A DNA stretch of 64,000 nucleotides from Tenrec ecaudatus (lineage: Eukaryota > Chordata > Mammalia > Afrosoricida > Tenrecidae). How positions within the stretch are numbered: the first letter of the stretch is position 1; every line of letters begins with the position of its first letter. The stretch is from contig NC_134530.1 in NCBI RefSeq assembly GCF_050624435.1, forward strand, positions 147,662,721-147,726,720, given 5' to 3'. Both the position numbers and the translations under genes were made by a program. Below are positions 36,035-48,410 of this stretch, one piece after another. Under the pieces are notes generated by a model. The model had not been told where the DNA came from. It saw only the letters and a list, made by a program, of their open reading frames with translations, and made no database searches.

Positions 36035-36610
36035 CTTTTTCATCGTATATGTGATTTGCAAATATTTTTTCACAGTCTTGCTTTGTACTTTGCATTTCAT
36101 CCTCATACTAGAGTCTTGAAGAGCAGAAATTTAAAATTATGATGAGGTTCAATTTATCTTTTTTTCTTTGAAGATTGTACTTCTAGATGTTATAGGTAAG
36201 CATTCTTTCCCCAATGCAGTAACAAAGATTTTTCATTACTATATATTTTGTTCTAAAATTTTCATTGGTTTAAGTTTTACATTTAGGTCACTGATCCATT
36301 TGATTTTTTTTTTAATGTGGTGTGATGTTTTTTGTTTGTTTTTTCTTGTGGCTGTGAAATTGTACCAGGACTACAGACTGTCTTTCCCCACTGAATAGCT
36401 TTTACTCTTTTGTAAAAATGAATTGTCTTACTAAATGGTATGATATATGGATTATGTGCCAATAAAACTTTTTAAAAGTGAATTGTTCATGTTTGTGTAG
36501 GTCTATTTCTGGATTGTCTATCTTGTTTCATTGACCTGTTTGTCTCGAGACCTAAACCACACTATATTGACTGCTTTCCCTTTATAAGACTTGAAAGTAG
36601 ATAGTGGTAG
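36035..36610 (-). mobile_element. Old L1 (L1M-type) fragment
   Basis: 'gattgtctatcttgtttcattgacctgtttgtct' and 'ccactgaatagcttttactcttttgtaaaaatgaa' are the complement of an ancient L1 3' region. A further piece is at 37775-37905. Confidence 0.6.
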
Positions 36611-37165
36611 CATTCTTAAAGCCACGATAAAAGGAGCAAGATGGGCAAGCCCCACCTTCACCACTGTGTAGCAAGGATCAGCATGAATCCAATTCTTGAC
36701 TGGAAGTGGATCTTTACCTCATCCTCCCACATTTCCACTCCTTGCAGCCAATCACTGCTGTGGCAAGTCATCCCTTTGACCTAGCCGCACAGAATTAGAT
36801 CTGACTTCATCCCCAGCTATCCTGGGCAGGGTCAAAACAGCTTTGGTCAGGTCCTTGGAGAGCAGCTGTAAATCCATGAGTATGTATAATTTCCTGCACT
36901 TCAAACTAGCTTGTTATGCACTCATGTATACTTGTCCCTTGCTTGCTCTAGTCTCTTAGGACCAAGCGATAAGCTAGAAGGTGTCTGTCCTCCTTCACTG
37001 ATGATCACTTCAGGCTTTCCCTTACCATCAGCCACCCAGAACTGGGCCCACACAAATCTACTCTGTACTGCCAGACCCTGCTGGCTCACTACCCGGACAG
37101 ATTCATTAATTCCCTGGAGTGGTTCGTAGGATTCATGGAAGCTGTTACCGAGAGCAATAGTTACA
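36611..37165. other. Unclassified intergenic DNA
   Basis: No gene or confidently named repeat. Confidence 0.3.
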
Positions 37166-37376
37166 CCCAAACCAAAGCAACCCACTGCCATCCAACTGAT
37201 TCCAACTGACAGTGACTTATAGGAGAGATTACAATTGCTCCATAGGATTTCCAAGACAAAGTCTTCACAGGAGCGGACAACTTCATCTTTCTTCCACAGA
37301 GCACCTGGTGGACTTGAGCCACCAACCATGTGGTTTGTAACCCAATGCCTATTTCACAGCACCACCAAGGCTCCTA
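37166..37376 (-). repeat. AfroSINE, near full length
   Basis: Complement of tail (ccaaaccaaagcaacccactgccatccaactgattcc) to complement of head (acagcaccaccaaggctcct). Confidence 0.88.
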
Positions 37377-37774
37377 TCCTGACAGTGACCCATGCAGTAT
37401 CAGCAGAGAGGATACAAGTATGGAGATGCCTGAAGCAAGGTCTGGGAGAGTTAGGGATGTGCAGTTTCCTCTTCTGGGCACAGGTAGTGTCACTTACCCA
37501 GGAGGCCCCAAAGAGAGTGCCAAGGTCCCAGGTCCTCTGGTCATTGGGACCTCAATGAATATATATGACTTTGGCCTTAATGCATAGTGATGATTGAGCC
37601 AGTCCTCTTTAGACCTCTTCCCTTTTTGAACTTAATTTTGCAGCTGGGAGCCCTGTGTAGCCCTTCCTTCCCTGGCTATTTTAAAAAGATAAGTCGCACC
37701 TTAATTGTTGGGCTATTTTCAGAAATCAGAATCAAGGAGCCAAACCAAGGTGGGTTTTTTTCTCTCTTGATCTA

Positions 37775-37905
37775 TACCCTACAACCTAGTCCTTCTTTTT
37801 CAAAGTTGTTTTGTCTATTCTGGGTCTTTTGCATTCCCATATTAGTTTTTAGAATCAGCATGCCAAATCCCATTAAAAGACAAAACAAACCCCAAACCCT
37901 TGCTG
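37775..37905 (-). mobile_element. Old L1 fragment
   Basis: 'ttcaaagttgttttgtctattctgggtcttttgcattcc' is a recognisable ancient L1 segment in reverse. Confidence 0.6.
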
Positions 37906-37925
37906 AGTCTTTTGCTGGAGCTATG

Positions 37926-38137
37926 TTTGAACCTTGGGGCTGTAGTGGTTATGCATTGGCCTACTAGCTGCAAGGTCAGCAGTTTGCTGACCACCATGCT
38001 CCTTGGGGAAAAGACGAGGTGGTCTACTCCCACAAAGAGTTACAGTCTCTGAAACTCACAGCGACAGTTCTACCTTGTCCTATAGGGTTGCAATGAGTCA
38101 GCATCAACTTGATGGCAGTGAATTTGGTTTTGGTTTT
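37926..38137 (+). repeat. AfroSINE, near full length
   Basis: 'gaaccttggggctgtagtggttatgcattggcc' head to 'tatagggttgcaatgagtcagcatcaacttgatggcagtgaatttgg' tail. Confidence 0.92.
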
Positions 38138-38345
38138 TGGTTATGTTTGATCTGCAGATGTTTGGGGGCATAACTGAGCAGAATATAGGGGTTAACATAG
38201 AACTTGAACAAAATGGATATTATCAGCACTCATCACAAGGTTTTGAAGTGGCCCATTGACTTGTTTCTCCTCCCCTAATAGACTGGAGCACTTTGAAGGC
38301 AGGGACACAATTCCGAACACACTTTACGTACCATTGATACCCCAG

Positions 38346-38532
38346 AAGGAACCCTGGTAGTGTTGCGGAGTAAGCTTAGGATTGCTCATCGCCATGGTCT
38401 GAGGACCACGCCCGTTGGTTGCTCCTGGGAGAGAGATGAGGCTGTCTGCTCCTATAAAGATGGTCTCAGAAACCCTACAGATTGTTGTCATGAGTCAGAA
38501 TGGACTCAATGGCCGTTAGTCTGGTGGTTTTG
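38346..38532 (+). repeat. AfroSINE
   Basis: 'gaaggaaccctggtagtgttgcggagtaag' head, 'gagatgaggctgtctgctcctataaag' middle, 'catgagtcagaatggactcaatggc' tail. Confidence 0.88.
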
Positions 38533-38768
38533 TTGATGTTATATCCCCATCCCTTAACAGTGCAGAACATGTAGCAGTTGTTTAGTTAAGTATTTGTTAC
38601 AGGAACAAATATTTATCTGACTTTTTGTTTATTCAACAAACAAAATGGGTTCGCATTTGCTTCCACTCTACTGTCTTCCTGATGTACCCCAGTCATCGAC
38701 ATGCCTGTTGAGTCACAAATGTGTTTTGATGAGTGTGCCCAGAGAACTATGTACCTTTTGGAAACACA

Positions 38769-38822
38769 TGTGTGTGTGAATGTGTGTGTGTGTGTGTGCA
38801 CACACATATATATATATATACC
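38769..38822. repeat. (GT)n/(CA)n/(TA)n compound microsatellite
   Basis: TG repeats pass through a short CACACA block into a TATA run. Confidence 0.9.
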
Positions 38823-38879
38823 CAGGTCAGCCGGAGATGAGAGTGTTTGGAGCCACAAGAGATCTTCCCCTAAGGAAGC

Positions 38880-39353
38880 TGTGTTAGTCTGGGTAGACTA
38901 GGGAAACACTCATATGTGTATAGGAAAGACCTTTATGTACAAGAACAATTGAATATTGAGAAAACATCCCAGCCCAGTCCAGATCAAGTCCATAAGTCCA
39001 ATATTAGGCCATATGTCCAATACCAATCCATAAAGTCCTTTTCAGACTCACAAACACATGCAATAACGCCAAAGGCAGGAAGATCACAGGCCAGTGGGTG
39101 GAAAGTCTTGTGGATCCAGTGGCATTGTAGGCATCTCAGCACGTGGCTCCTCCAGCTCCATATCTCTAGCATAGCTCCATGTGTTTTGTCAGAAGGAATG
39201 TCTCACAGGGAGTAAGCGTGTGTCCCACCTCCAATGAGCTATTTATCTCCTAAGCACCTCCAAATGTGGTCAAGCTGAGACCTGATTGACAGGCTAAACT
39301 CCACCCCTTCACTCTTGAGTCTCAAATGGACAACAGATTATGTAATTACCACA
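38880..39353 (-). repeat. Solo LTR, second family
   Basis: + strand opens TGTGTTAGTCTGGGTAGACTAG, contains 'cccagcccagtccagatcaagtccataagtcc' and ends 'gattatgtaattaccaca', the complement of the TGTGGTGGTTATGTAATT start at 50253. No clear duplication (gaagc versus gcagg). Confidence 0.82.
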
Positions 39354-39506
39354 GCAGGCCACTTTGATAAACATCTATTTCTTTCTTCCACCTGAGGATT
39401 TATGGAGATGTCACTGTGGTAGGCCAGGTACTTTTCTATTTCTTCACTTCTGAAATGCAACTTTCCCTCAGTCTAGACTTGAATTAATGGTTAGGTGCTT
39501 GCCTGC

Positions 39507-39706
39507 TAGGAACCCTGTTGGTGTGGTGTTTACACAATGGGCTGCTAACCACAAGGTCAATAGTACAAAACCACCGGTCGCTACTCAGGAGAAAGATGAC
39601 ACTTTCTACTTCCATAAGAGTTATAGTCTTGTAAACCCACAGCAGCAGTTCTGCCCTGTCCTATAAACTCACCATGAGTTGGAATAGACTTTATGGCTAT
39701 GATTGT
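39507..39706 (+). repeat. AfroSINE
   Basis: 'aggaaccctgttggtgtggtgtttacacaatgggctgctaacc' head to 'ccatgagttggaatagactttatggc' tail. Confidence 0.9.
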
Positions 39707-39714
39707 GTGTGTGT

Positions 39715-40075
39715 GCTTGCCTGATAACCAAAAGGCTTAGCATTCAAGTTTACCAAGAAGTGCCTCAGAAGAAAGGACTGGTGCTCTGCTTCCAAAAAAA
39801 CCAGCCATTGAAAACAGCCACGGGAGTACATTTCCCTTCTGACATGCATGGGGTTTTCATGAATCAGAATCCCCTCCCCAGCAACCGATCTGGGCATCTG
39901 AAGAATCCCTGGATTGTGGAAACCCATGCTTAGCCTCTGGGTGGAAGGTTGGAGTTTCAAGTACACCCTAATGCACCTTGAAAGAAAGGTCTGCTGATCT
40001 ACTTCCAAAAAAAAATCAGCCATGAAAGCCCTCTGGAGCGTAGACTCTGATACACATGAGGCCGCCCTGAGCTGA
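39715..40075 (+). repeat. Two AfroSINE-related copies, divergent subtype
   Basis: Tandem copies, each with 'gaaaggactggtgctctgcttccaaaaaaaccagcc'-type middle and 'gacatgcatggggttttcatgaatcag' or 'gatacacatgaggccgccctgagctgacg' tail. Related to 8663-8868. Confidence 0.6.
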
Positions 40076-40394
40076 CGTCAACTTGGCCCCTGGAGGAGCT
40101 GGTCCAGCGCCACTCTTCTCCTGACATGTTCTCTCTGCCATTGGTGGAAAGAATTTCCTGTGGTTATTGAAATGAGGGGCACAAATTTATCCTTTAATCA
40201 AAACTCGTTTAATTCCAGCAAGTAGGAAGGGGAGGAGGGAGAGGGGATACAAGAAAACATTGATCAAACCCATATCTACAAACAACATAACTGCTTGACA
40301 GGGAATCAGCTGCTTCCCTTTACATCAGGTAGGGTGGGCGTTCTCCTTACACAGCTAACCGTGCTGTTACAGCACTAGCTTCCAGTGTGTTGAC

Positions 40395-40454
40395 ACCGGA
40401 AGGCAGCATGGTGCAGCAGGAAAGACTAGCCTGATTTGGGTTAGACTCTGGTTC
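40395..40454 (+). repeat. MIR, left half
   Basis: 'ggcagcatggtgcagcaggaaagactagcctgatttgggttagactctgg' is the 5' half of MIR. It continues after the L1 at 43027. Confidence 0.75.
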
Positions 40455-41199
40455 TTTGGAAGTCGATTTGGTGATACCTAGGACAAATGGAACTTGAACT
40501 ACCATGTGATTCAGCAATCCCTGATTGGGCGTGTACCCAGGATAAGTAAGGAATAAGCCCATGAGCAGACATCAGTGTTCCCATGTTCATCGTGACACAG
40601 TGCACAAAGAGTTGCAAACAACCTACATTTTCATCAATGGACCAATGGATTAAAATACTCTGGTATATACATACAGTGGAGTACTACACAGCCCTAAAAA
40701 GCAGTGATGAACGCATGACGCACATAGTCTCATGGAAAGAATTGGAGCAAATTATGCTAAGCTAAGAAAGCCAAGCACAAAATGACAAATCTGAGTCCAC
40801 TGAGGTATGCTTAAAAAGTACAACGGGCATATGGGGAAAGTTACTAAGTGCATAAATTCCTGGGGTGAGGCTTAGGCACTCTGGCAAGGGTCAGACCTAA
40901 CCTAGGGATACATATGGCAGTCCACTTAAAAGGAGGTGGGGAGATGAGAAAACACCCATGGGGAGAGTATTGTTTATATCTCTATAGGAAAGGGAGAGAG
41001 GGACCAGTCCTGATCCAGGTGCACCAAGCCTTGAGGGCAATATAGCTTCATGGAACAGGAAACTACCAGAGAGGTGATCCCCAATCCCAGCTACGGTGAC
41101 CCCCTGTCCAGAAGAATGCACTAACAGAGGATAGCACTACAGATAAAGCCTGAGGAGAGGGGCAGGTCTGCCCAGACCACATAGGAGCAAACTAAGAAG

Positions 41200-41232
<33 letters not shown>

Positions 41233-43026
41233 ACCATATCCTGGCCCACCAAGCTTTGAGGACGATATTCCTGCTCAGAGCAGCCAATGCATAGGACCAT
41301 AGGGTCAGCCCCACCAGGAGACACAACATCCACTCACTGACCCACAGTGCTATGAGAGACAGCATTGGAGACACAGTGTAGGAATTGTGCCCAGTCTGAC
41401 CCCCTTCCCACCACCTACCCACACACCTGGGAAAAACATGAAGGGACCTCAACAAGCAACAAGGGGAGCAAAGCAGCAAAGTCCCTGAGGAATCCCCAAA
41501 ATAGACTTCTGACTCAGGGGGCAGGAATAGGCACCTCATTAGACCTGATTGTAAAACATTCATAATGTAAGGGTCAGCAGAGAGGCCTGAAACTATTTAT
41601 ACCCCCCACCCACCCACCCCATGTCTATCTATATAAGATAGGCAGGATCCCTAGGAGAAAACAACTGGACATGGGGTGGCAGGACCATGAGAGAGGAGGA
41701 GGTGGGGGAAAGGAGGGGGAAGCCAACAATCCCAGGGAGAAGGGAACAACTAGAGATCTAAAATTGATGGTGAGAAGGGAACAGAATGCCTAGGGGAGTT
41801 TGATCAAGTGCAATGTAGTCGAGAAGAATTACTGAGAGCTGGAATGAAGGTCCAACATGATAGTGGGCCAGGAGGAAAGTAAAAGGAAGTCGAGGAAAGA
41901 ATTAGGAGGCAAAATACATTTATAAAAGTATAAATATAGGCATGTACATATGTAAATATATTAATATATAGCAATAGGGATATAGGTCTATGTTCATATA
42001 TTTATATGTTAAGTATTAAGGTAACAGACAGACATTGGCCTCTACTCAAGTCCTCCCTCAATACAAGAACACCTTGTTCTAATAATCTGGCATTCTGTGA
42101 TGCTCACCTTTCTGACATGATCATTGAAGACTAAAATGGATGCATAAGCAAATGTGGTGAAGAAGGCTGTGGTGCCCAGCTATTACAAGAAGTACCATCT
42201 GGAGTCTTATAGACTTGAAGTTAAACAAGCAGACATCTAGTAGGGAAGCAACAAAGCCCACATGAAAGAAGAACACCAGCCTGTGTGATCATGAGGTATT
42301 GGCGAGAACAGGTATAAGGCATCAGAAGACCCCAAAACAATCATGTCAATGCGAATGAGGGGTGTCAGGGTGGAGACCCAAAACCCATCTGTAGGCAATT
42401 GGACATCCCCTCAAAGAAGGACCACAAGGAAGGGACCTGTCAGCCAGGGTGCAGTATAGTACTGATAAAGCACACAATGTTCTTCAAGTTCTTTAATGCT
42501 CCTCAGTCCCCCCAGTATCATGACCCAGTTCTACCTTAAAAATTCGGCTAGACCAGAGCATGTACACTGGTACAGATAAGTGCTCTCAACACATGGAATC
42601 CAGGACAAATAACCCCCTCAGAAAGAGTAATGGAAGTAGTGAGACTAAGAGAGTAAGGGTAAGGTGGGGAGAAGAGGGCGAAAAGGGGGAACCGATCACA
42701 ATGATCAATGTATAACATCCTCTTCCCTGAGGGGGACAAACAACAGAAACATGGGTGAAGGGAAACAGTGGATGGCGTAATAATAATTTATAATTTATCA
42801 AGGGTTCACAAGGGTGAGAAGATGGGAGAGGGAAGGTAACAAGAGGATCTGATACCAAGGGCTCAAGTAGAAAGAAAATGTTTTGAAAATGATGATGACA
42901 ACATATGTACAAATGTGCTTGATACAATTGATGTATGGATTGTGATGAGAGCTGTAAGAAAAAATTTTAAAATAAATAAAAAGAGCTGTAAGAGCCCCCA
43001 ATAAAATGGTTTATTAAAAAAAAAAA
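40455..43026 (+). mobile_element. 5'-truncated L1 inserted in a MIR
   Basis: The 5' end starts in the C-terminal part of ORF2: 'MDQWIKILWYIHTVEYYTAL' is readable at about 40640-40700, and ORF2 stops near 40765. A long 3' UTR follows, ending 'agagcccccaataaaatggtttatt' plus a poly-A run. Flanking near-repeat: 'tctggttc' (40447-40454) and 'tctgattc' (43027-43034), inside the MIR. The 3' UTR contains the (GA)n at 41203-41231. Confidence 0.9.
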
Positions 43027-43135
43027 TCTGATTCCTGCCCCTTCCAGATCTGTGACTTTAGGCAAGTGAGTTCAAATCTCTGAGCTGGCCTCCTCATTCA
43101 TGATAAGGCATTAATAACTCGGACTTTACAGATGA
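43027..43135 (+). repeat. MIR, right half
   Basis: 'gattcctgccccttccagatctgtgactttaggcaagtgagttc' and 'gctggcctcctcattcatgataagg' continue the MIR consensus from 40454. Confidence 0.75.
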
Positions 43136-43730
43136 GTGTAAAGATTGGAGAACACTCTATGCAATGTCTTCCCATGCGGCAGGCATGCAGTAAACAGCTA
43201 TTGTTGTTTTGGTCGGCGGCAGCCGACTGTGGAGCAGAATATGTAACATGTGGGAGGCTGTGAGTGTGGAGGAGGACTGTGTGTCAGCTCTGAGAGTCTG
43301 TGTGGCCTTGTTCTCCCTGGGCGTCAGGAAGTCTTGTAGAGGTCTCTGGACAAGTGGGAGAGAGGAGGGGGAAGCGCAGGGCGGATTCCTCAGGGGGGTG
43401 CCTGACCGCCTTCCCCTTGCTCTCCCTCTCCGAGGTCATCTCAGCATTCCAGACGTCACTTCTCTGCCTTCCCCACTCCCTGGTGTCTTGTTAAAAGACT
43501 TCAAAGGAGAAATTTCTGACTGGAAACCTTACTTGGCATTTACATTTTTTAACATTGAAGACATAACCCTAAAGAATGTGTCTGCGAATGCTAATTAACC
43601 CCTAGAGAATGAGTGAGAGAGAACAGAAGAGAAACCCAGCCAGAGAAGCCAGGGAAAAATGCTGCCTGAACAACAGTGGAAAGGGGAGCCGGTGACTTGC
43701 TCCTTGAATTCTGCAAACCCAAGGACATGC
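43136..43730. other. Unique DNA, possible conserved non-coding element
   Basis: No repeat or gene recognised. An open + frame at 43209-43598 shows no domain. The AT-rich segment at about 43495-43600 ends the frame and looks undecayed, but conservation cannot be judged here. Confidence 0.3.
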
Positions 43731-43732
43731 AT

Positions 43733-43905
43733 AACGCACTCATCCAGCCAATGCAGACTCATAGTGCCCCTAGCGGTCAGAGTGGAACTGCTCCCTTGGG
43801 ATCCAAGACTGAACCTTTACAGGCGCAGACAGCCTCATCTTGATCTTGAGGAGAGGCTGGCGATTTGAACTGTTGACCTTGTAGTTGCTTGCTTCATGAA
43901 GGTGG
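43733..43905 (-). repeat. AfroSINE
   Basis: 'catccagccaatgcagactcatagtgcccctagcggtcagagtgg' is the complement of the tail; ends near 'gttgaccttgtagttgcttgc'. Confidence 0.82.
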
Positions 43906-45264
43906 AAGCCTTCTGATCTCGACAAACAAGCGCTCTGATCTCCGAGATGAGTACGGAGGATGAAAGGTAGAGAAGGCATGTGAGGAAAGTAAAGTGAGTT
44001 GGATGGTCCATCGCACAAGGAAAGCAGAGTCCGCACAAAATAGGGTTCGTCGAGGTTCTGGGAGCATGGGACGGACCAGAGGGCTCTCCTTGTAAACCGT
44101 TCTTCCCTGAATCCACTGGCCCCTAGCCCCTTCTGCTTGAACTCCTAGTTTAACAGAAACCACAAGAAACTGAATTTTTGTTAGCACCAGTTATATTTTA
44201 AAATATTTCCCATTTAAAATGAGTGCTGGTGGCACGGAGGGTAACTGTGAGTCTGGACTGAGTCCACTCAGTGGTTCCTGGTATCTCATTGAATTCCAAC
44301 AATACTCACAGGGTACTAAGGAAATATGATCTCCACTGTACGGGACGGAAACAGAATATCTAAAGAGCACACCGGGGTCTGCCTCCTGTTGGTGGGGGGT
44401 GGTCCAGCCTGACTCTCTACCTTTCATGTCTTGGAAGTTTGATCTGCTCCTAGTAAGCTTTCTACTCTTGATTTCCTCTATTGATTACCAAGTAAATACC
44501 ATAATTTTACACACATGACACATACATTATCGGGTTTTTCAAACAGCACAAGTCCTTTGTGCATTCATTTCCTAAGTGCACCGTGCATGTTATATGTGTG
44601 TGTGCATTATTTGCAAAGAGATGGTACATACTGTACATACTTACTAAAACACATTTCAAATGCAGGTGGTCACAAAGAAGACCATGAGAGTGATTTGCAG
44701 TCAGCAGTGATGTCGGTTTCTCTTTCTATGCTCTCTTTATGGTTTTGATAATTATTTTAGCTAGTGAGGTGCTCTGCCGGGGACTTCCAACTGTAAGAAA
44801 TAGACGACTTGATGAGCCACACAAAGCTAAGAGAAGAGGTGTTAAGACACTGAGGTTTCCTTTTCTGTAAAGCAGGAAGTCTAGAGGGAGAGAGCAGGGG
44901 CTGCTGTAGTGGTGCTGCACTAGATTGACAGCTTGAAACTGCTCTTGGCCTTGGCCTCACCGCTACAGAATAGCTGGGGCAACTCCAAAAATCACAACTG
45001 GATTCAAGGCAGTAAGGATAAAAGAATGACTTCTTTAAGAGAAAAGGAAAAACTTACCCAGAGGCACCTGCCTATCATTGGTATCTACCACAGATGCTGT
45101 GTTCTGACTAGCCAAGTCTACCTGGTTCACATGCCCACCTCTCAAGCGGGCATAGGCTATGCTTCCCCAGAATCATGGAAGTGAAATGGTGAAGAAAAAG
45201 TGGGTGTTGTAAAGTTAAACACAGAGAGTCAAGAACGAAAGGCACCCGCTGAATCTTGTGTCAG
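43906..45264. other. Unclassified intergenic DNA
   Basis: No gene or RNA gene supported; short frames only. Confidence 0.3.
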
Positions 45265-45620
45265 TCAGCTCTTACCGTGTAACAAACCATCCCCAAACTT
45301 AGTGGCTTAGAACAATGAACATTTTTGATCATTCACGAGTCTGTGGATCAGCTGGACAGCTCTTCAGTTCTGGCTCCTTGGCTAGAGTTGAGGATGAGCT
45401 CAGTCTGCTCCGTACAATATCTAATCAGTGAAGAGATTCATTGTCTCCGGGTTCCAAAAAAATTGAAAAAGAGCACAAGTCTGAATGCATAAGAATGTTT
45501 CATGTCTCTGTTTTCATCACATTTGCAATTGCCGAACTGGCAACCAAAGCCACATGGCCATGCTCAGCCTCGGGATGGGGGAGCGCTACCCAGATTGGCG
45601 ACTACAAGCAGGACTACTTG
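45265..45620 (+). repeat. Ancient eutherian interspersed repeat
   Basis: 'taccgtgtaacaaaccatccccaaacttagtggcttagaacaatgaac' and 'gatcagctggacagctcttcagttctggctcc' are phrases of a widespread old mammalian repeat; a further block lies at 45540-45590. I cannot name the family securely. Confidence 0.5.
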
Positions 45621-46084
45621 GGGTGGTAACTGCAACCATCTACCCACATGCCCATTGGAAGCGCCATGTGGCCCACCCAAAAGGCCTGTCACTAGGTAGG
45701 AAAAGCTGAGATTACCTGTTTACCTCTACATTATTCTAGACGCCCTCTTGGGTTACTTTTCACTCTCAAAGGTGGGACAATCAGAGCTCTGGTTGACAAG
45801 TATTTAAGTTATAAGGGAACTAGTAGGAGGTAGCTATTTTCTTTCCCCATCTCCTACTCCTGACATCTGTAAGCACATGTTTAAGGATCGCTGTGAATAA
45901 TAATTCATCAAGGTGACCACTTGATCATTATAGTCATTGACTTTAATAGGTTAATATATGCATCTTAACTTATAAAACACATGTCTTGATATAAAATGCC
46001 CCTTTCATCTGTCGCACGTGTGGAGTTCTGCATTCAATTGAATTTTGCAGAGTTCCCATGCTCTCCCATTATTTCAGGTCGTCT

Positions 46085-46190
46085 CACGACAGCCTTGTGT
46101 CAACAAGACATCGCTATTATTCCCATTTCACAAATATGGAAATGAGACCCAGGGAGGTTAACTGATTGGCCCAAGGTCGACAGAAGAACA
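46085..46190 (+). repeat. MIR fragment
   Basis: 'attattcccatttcacaaatatggaaatgagacccagggaggttaactgattggcccaaggtcgac' follows the MIR core and 3' end. Confidence 0.8.
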
Positions 46191-47255
46191 GATACATTAA
46201 AAACAAGCACGTCATTGGCAGACCTGGGACCTGAGGTCGGCTCTAGCTGTCAATTCAGCCATCTCTCTCCGCAGCACACTGCTGTGATTCCCACGCTGGT
46301 GGGAAGGCGAGCGCCAAAGCTGGACTCCCCCAGGGCGCGCTCCAGCCCAAGACAGAACCGGAAATGGTCAATGTTGGGTGGAAGCAGCCAAAGAAACAGC
46401 AGCAACAGCTTCCTTTGCCCTGAGAAATTCTCCCCAGGAGCCCAGCAGGCTGTTTGGAGACTATTCCCATGGAAGGAGCCGAGTGAGGGCAGCCTGCTCA
46501 CCTTGCCCTGTGACTGACTCAGAAAGGAACAGTCGGTTTAGGAGCAGATGCACCAGCCTAGCTTCTCAGATGGGATGAAAGGGTGGGCTGACTCCCAAGT
46601 ACTGGGGTGCCTGATCCCAAAACAGATTCCAAAACCGCTGCTGGTGTGCTGTTTGCACATAGCTCCTCCTGCTCTGAGCACCCATCAATCTTCCCTTGTG
46701 TAGCTTAGCTAAGTTAGTGTGTTCTGCAGCACGTAGCCAACCCCATTACATTATCTGTTCTCGGCAGGGAGGGAGGGAACCGTGTCCCTGAACTGTGCAC
46801 AGAGGGGTGTGTTCCGACCACCAGCCCCACCTTGGCTGCAAGGAGTGGCTGTTGGCTATGGGAGCCCATAGTGCCCGTGTGAAAGGGGTGGGGTGGGGGG
46901 GGACCCAGATAGATTTGAGCCATTCGGTAAATTCTGCTCATTCCTACTTTGGCTAAGTATATGAGCCTTAGGCTGAAGGAAAAGATCTATAAAATCAACC
47001 TCTTTTCCAGGGTGGGGCCTTAATGCTGCCTTTGGTTTGGGAGGCCTGAGCTGAGGCAGGAAGCTAGAACTTCAGCCCTATTGGGGCTCTTTGACATTTG
47101 TATTCACCTTCCGGTAGAAGAGTCTTTAAGAGCATGAGGAAAGCACCTTAGAGACACTCTTACTGTCCAGCCAGCAACAGAACCTGTTTAATGAGGATGT
47201 CCAATGTCCCTAGTGCCTTCTGGTCCCCTATGGCTGCCATTAAGTTAAAAAACAA
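46191..47255. other. Unique intergenic DNA
   Basis: No gene or clear repeat. Frames at 46215-46517 and 46250-46501 overlap on opposite strands with no family signature. Confidence 0.3.
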
Positions 47256-47259
47256 AAAA

Positions 47260-47580
47260 CCACACCCACTGCCATTAAATCGATTCTGACTCATAACTCA
47301 AAAACTCACTGCCTTCAAGCCATTGCCAAGTCATAGCGACTTCATAGCACAGAGTCGACGGCCTCTGTGAATTTCCAAGACTTGTAAATCTTTACAGGAA
47401 TAGAAAGCCTCATTGTCTCTCTTGGAGCAGCTGGTGGTTCAGAACTGCTGACCTTGTGGTTTTCAGCCCCACTTGTACCCCTCTACATCTCCAGGGTTCA
47501 TGTTCTGTCTCTGGAGGGTTTCCAAGACCATAAATCTTCATGGGAGCAGAAAGCCTTCTCTTTCTCCAAAGCATCAGCAG
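47260..47580 (-). repeat. AfroSINE plus a second partial copy
   Basis: 'cactgccattaaatcgattctgactcataactc' and 'cactgccttcaagccattgccaagtcatagcgac' are two tail complements in a row; the rest of one copy reaches about 47490, and an extra middle block (aagaccataaatcttcatgggagcagaaagcc) follows. Confidence 0.78.
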
Positions 47581-47954
47581 ACACTCCCCATGCCTCTCAC
47601 TGGTGCCCCCCCTCCCACCCCACCCCAAGCGGCCCATTCCTTCCTCCCTAGCAATGTATTGTGTGTCTGGATCATCCTTACGCAATTTAATGCTATTCTG
47701 GGTGAAATGCACATAGAAAGCCACACCTCCTCTTCAACTACTTCTTCTGACCTCTGCTAACCCTTCTCTTAGGACTGCCCCTCTCCTCAGCAACACTAAT
47801 CCCTCCCGCCCTCCCCCTGCCAGAGGGAATTGGTTCAGAGCCAGCATTCCCTGACTATTATAATGTCAAATTCATTCTTGATGGAGTAATAATGGCTATT
47901 ACTTATTAAGCTCTATTTTTTTCCTTCTTTCTCTTTTACTTTATTAAATTTTTT

Positions 47955-48260
47955 TCTTTAAATAGTTTTATTAGGGACTCATACAGCTCTTATCAAAATC
48001 CATCCATCCATCCATTATGTCAAGCACATTTGTACATATGCCGCCATCATCATTTTCAAAACATTTTCTTTCTTCTTGAGCCCTTGGTATCAGCTCACCA
48101 CCACCACTCCCTCTGCCTTTCTCATGAACCTCTGATAATTTATCTTTTTTTTAATTTACACCCACTGCAGTCTGCCTTCACCCATTTTTCTGTTGTCAGT
48201 CCCGCTGGGAGGGGTTATCTGTTGATCATTGTGATCAGTTCTCCCCCCCCCACCTATTTT
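47955..48260 (-). mobile_element. L1 3' end
   Basis: 'agttttattagggactcatacagctcttatcaaaatcc' and 'catttgtacatatgccgccatcatcattttcaaaac' are the complement of the L1 3' UTR that ends at 43026. Confidence 0.82.
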
Positions 48261-48304
48261 ATTGATGCAAATTTACTTAATCTTTACCTCACTGGTGTTA
48301 GTCT

Positions 48305-48410
48305 TGTTGTGCAGATGAAGAAACTGAGGCACCGAGAGTTTGTGTAATTTGCTCCAGTTTACTCAACCAGAAAGTGACCGAGCCAGGATTCAGACTCAGG
48401 CTGTTGGGTG
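48305..48410 (+). repeat. MIR fragment
   Basis: 'gcagatgaagaaactgaggcaccgagag' to 'gaccgagccaggattcagactcaggctg' follows MIR. Confidence 0.8.
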
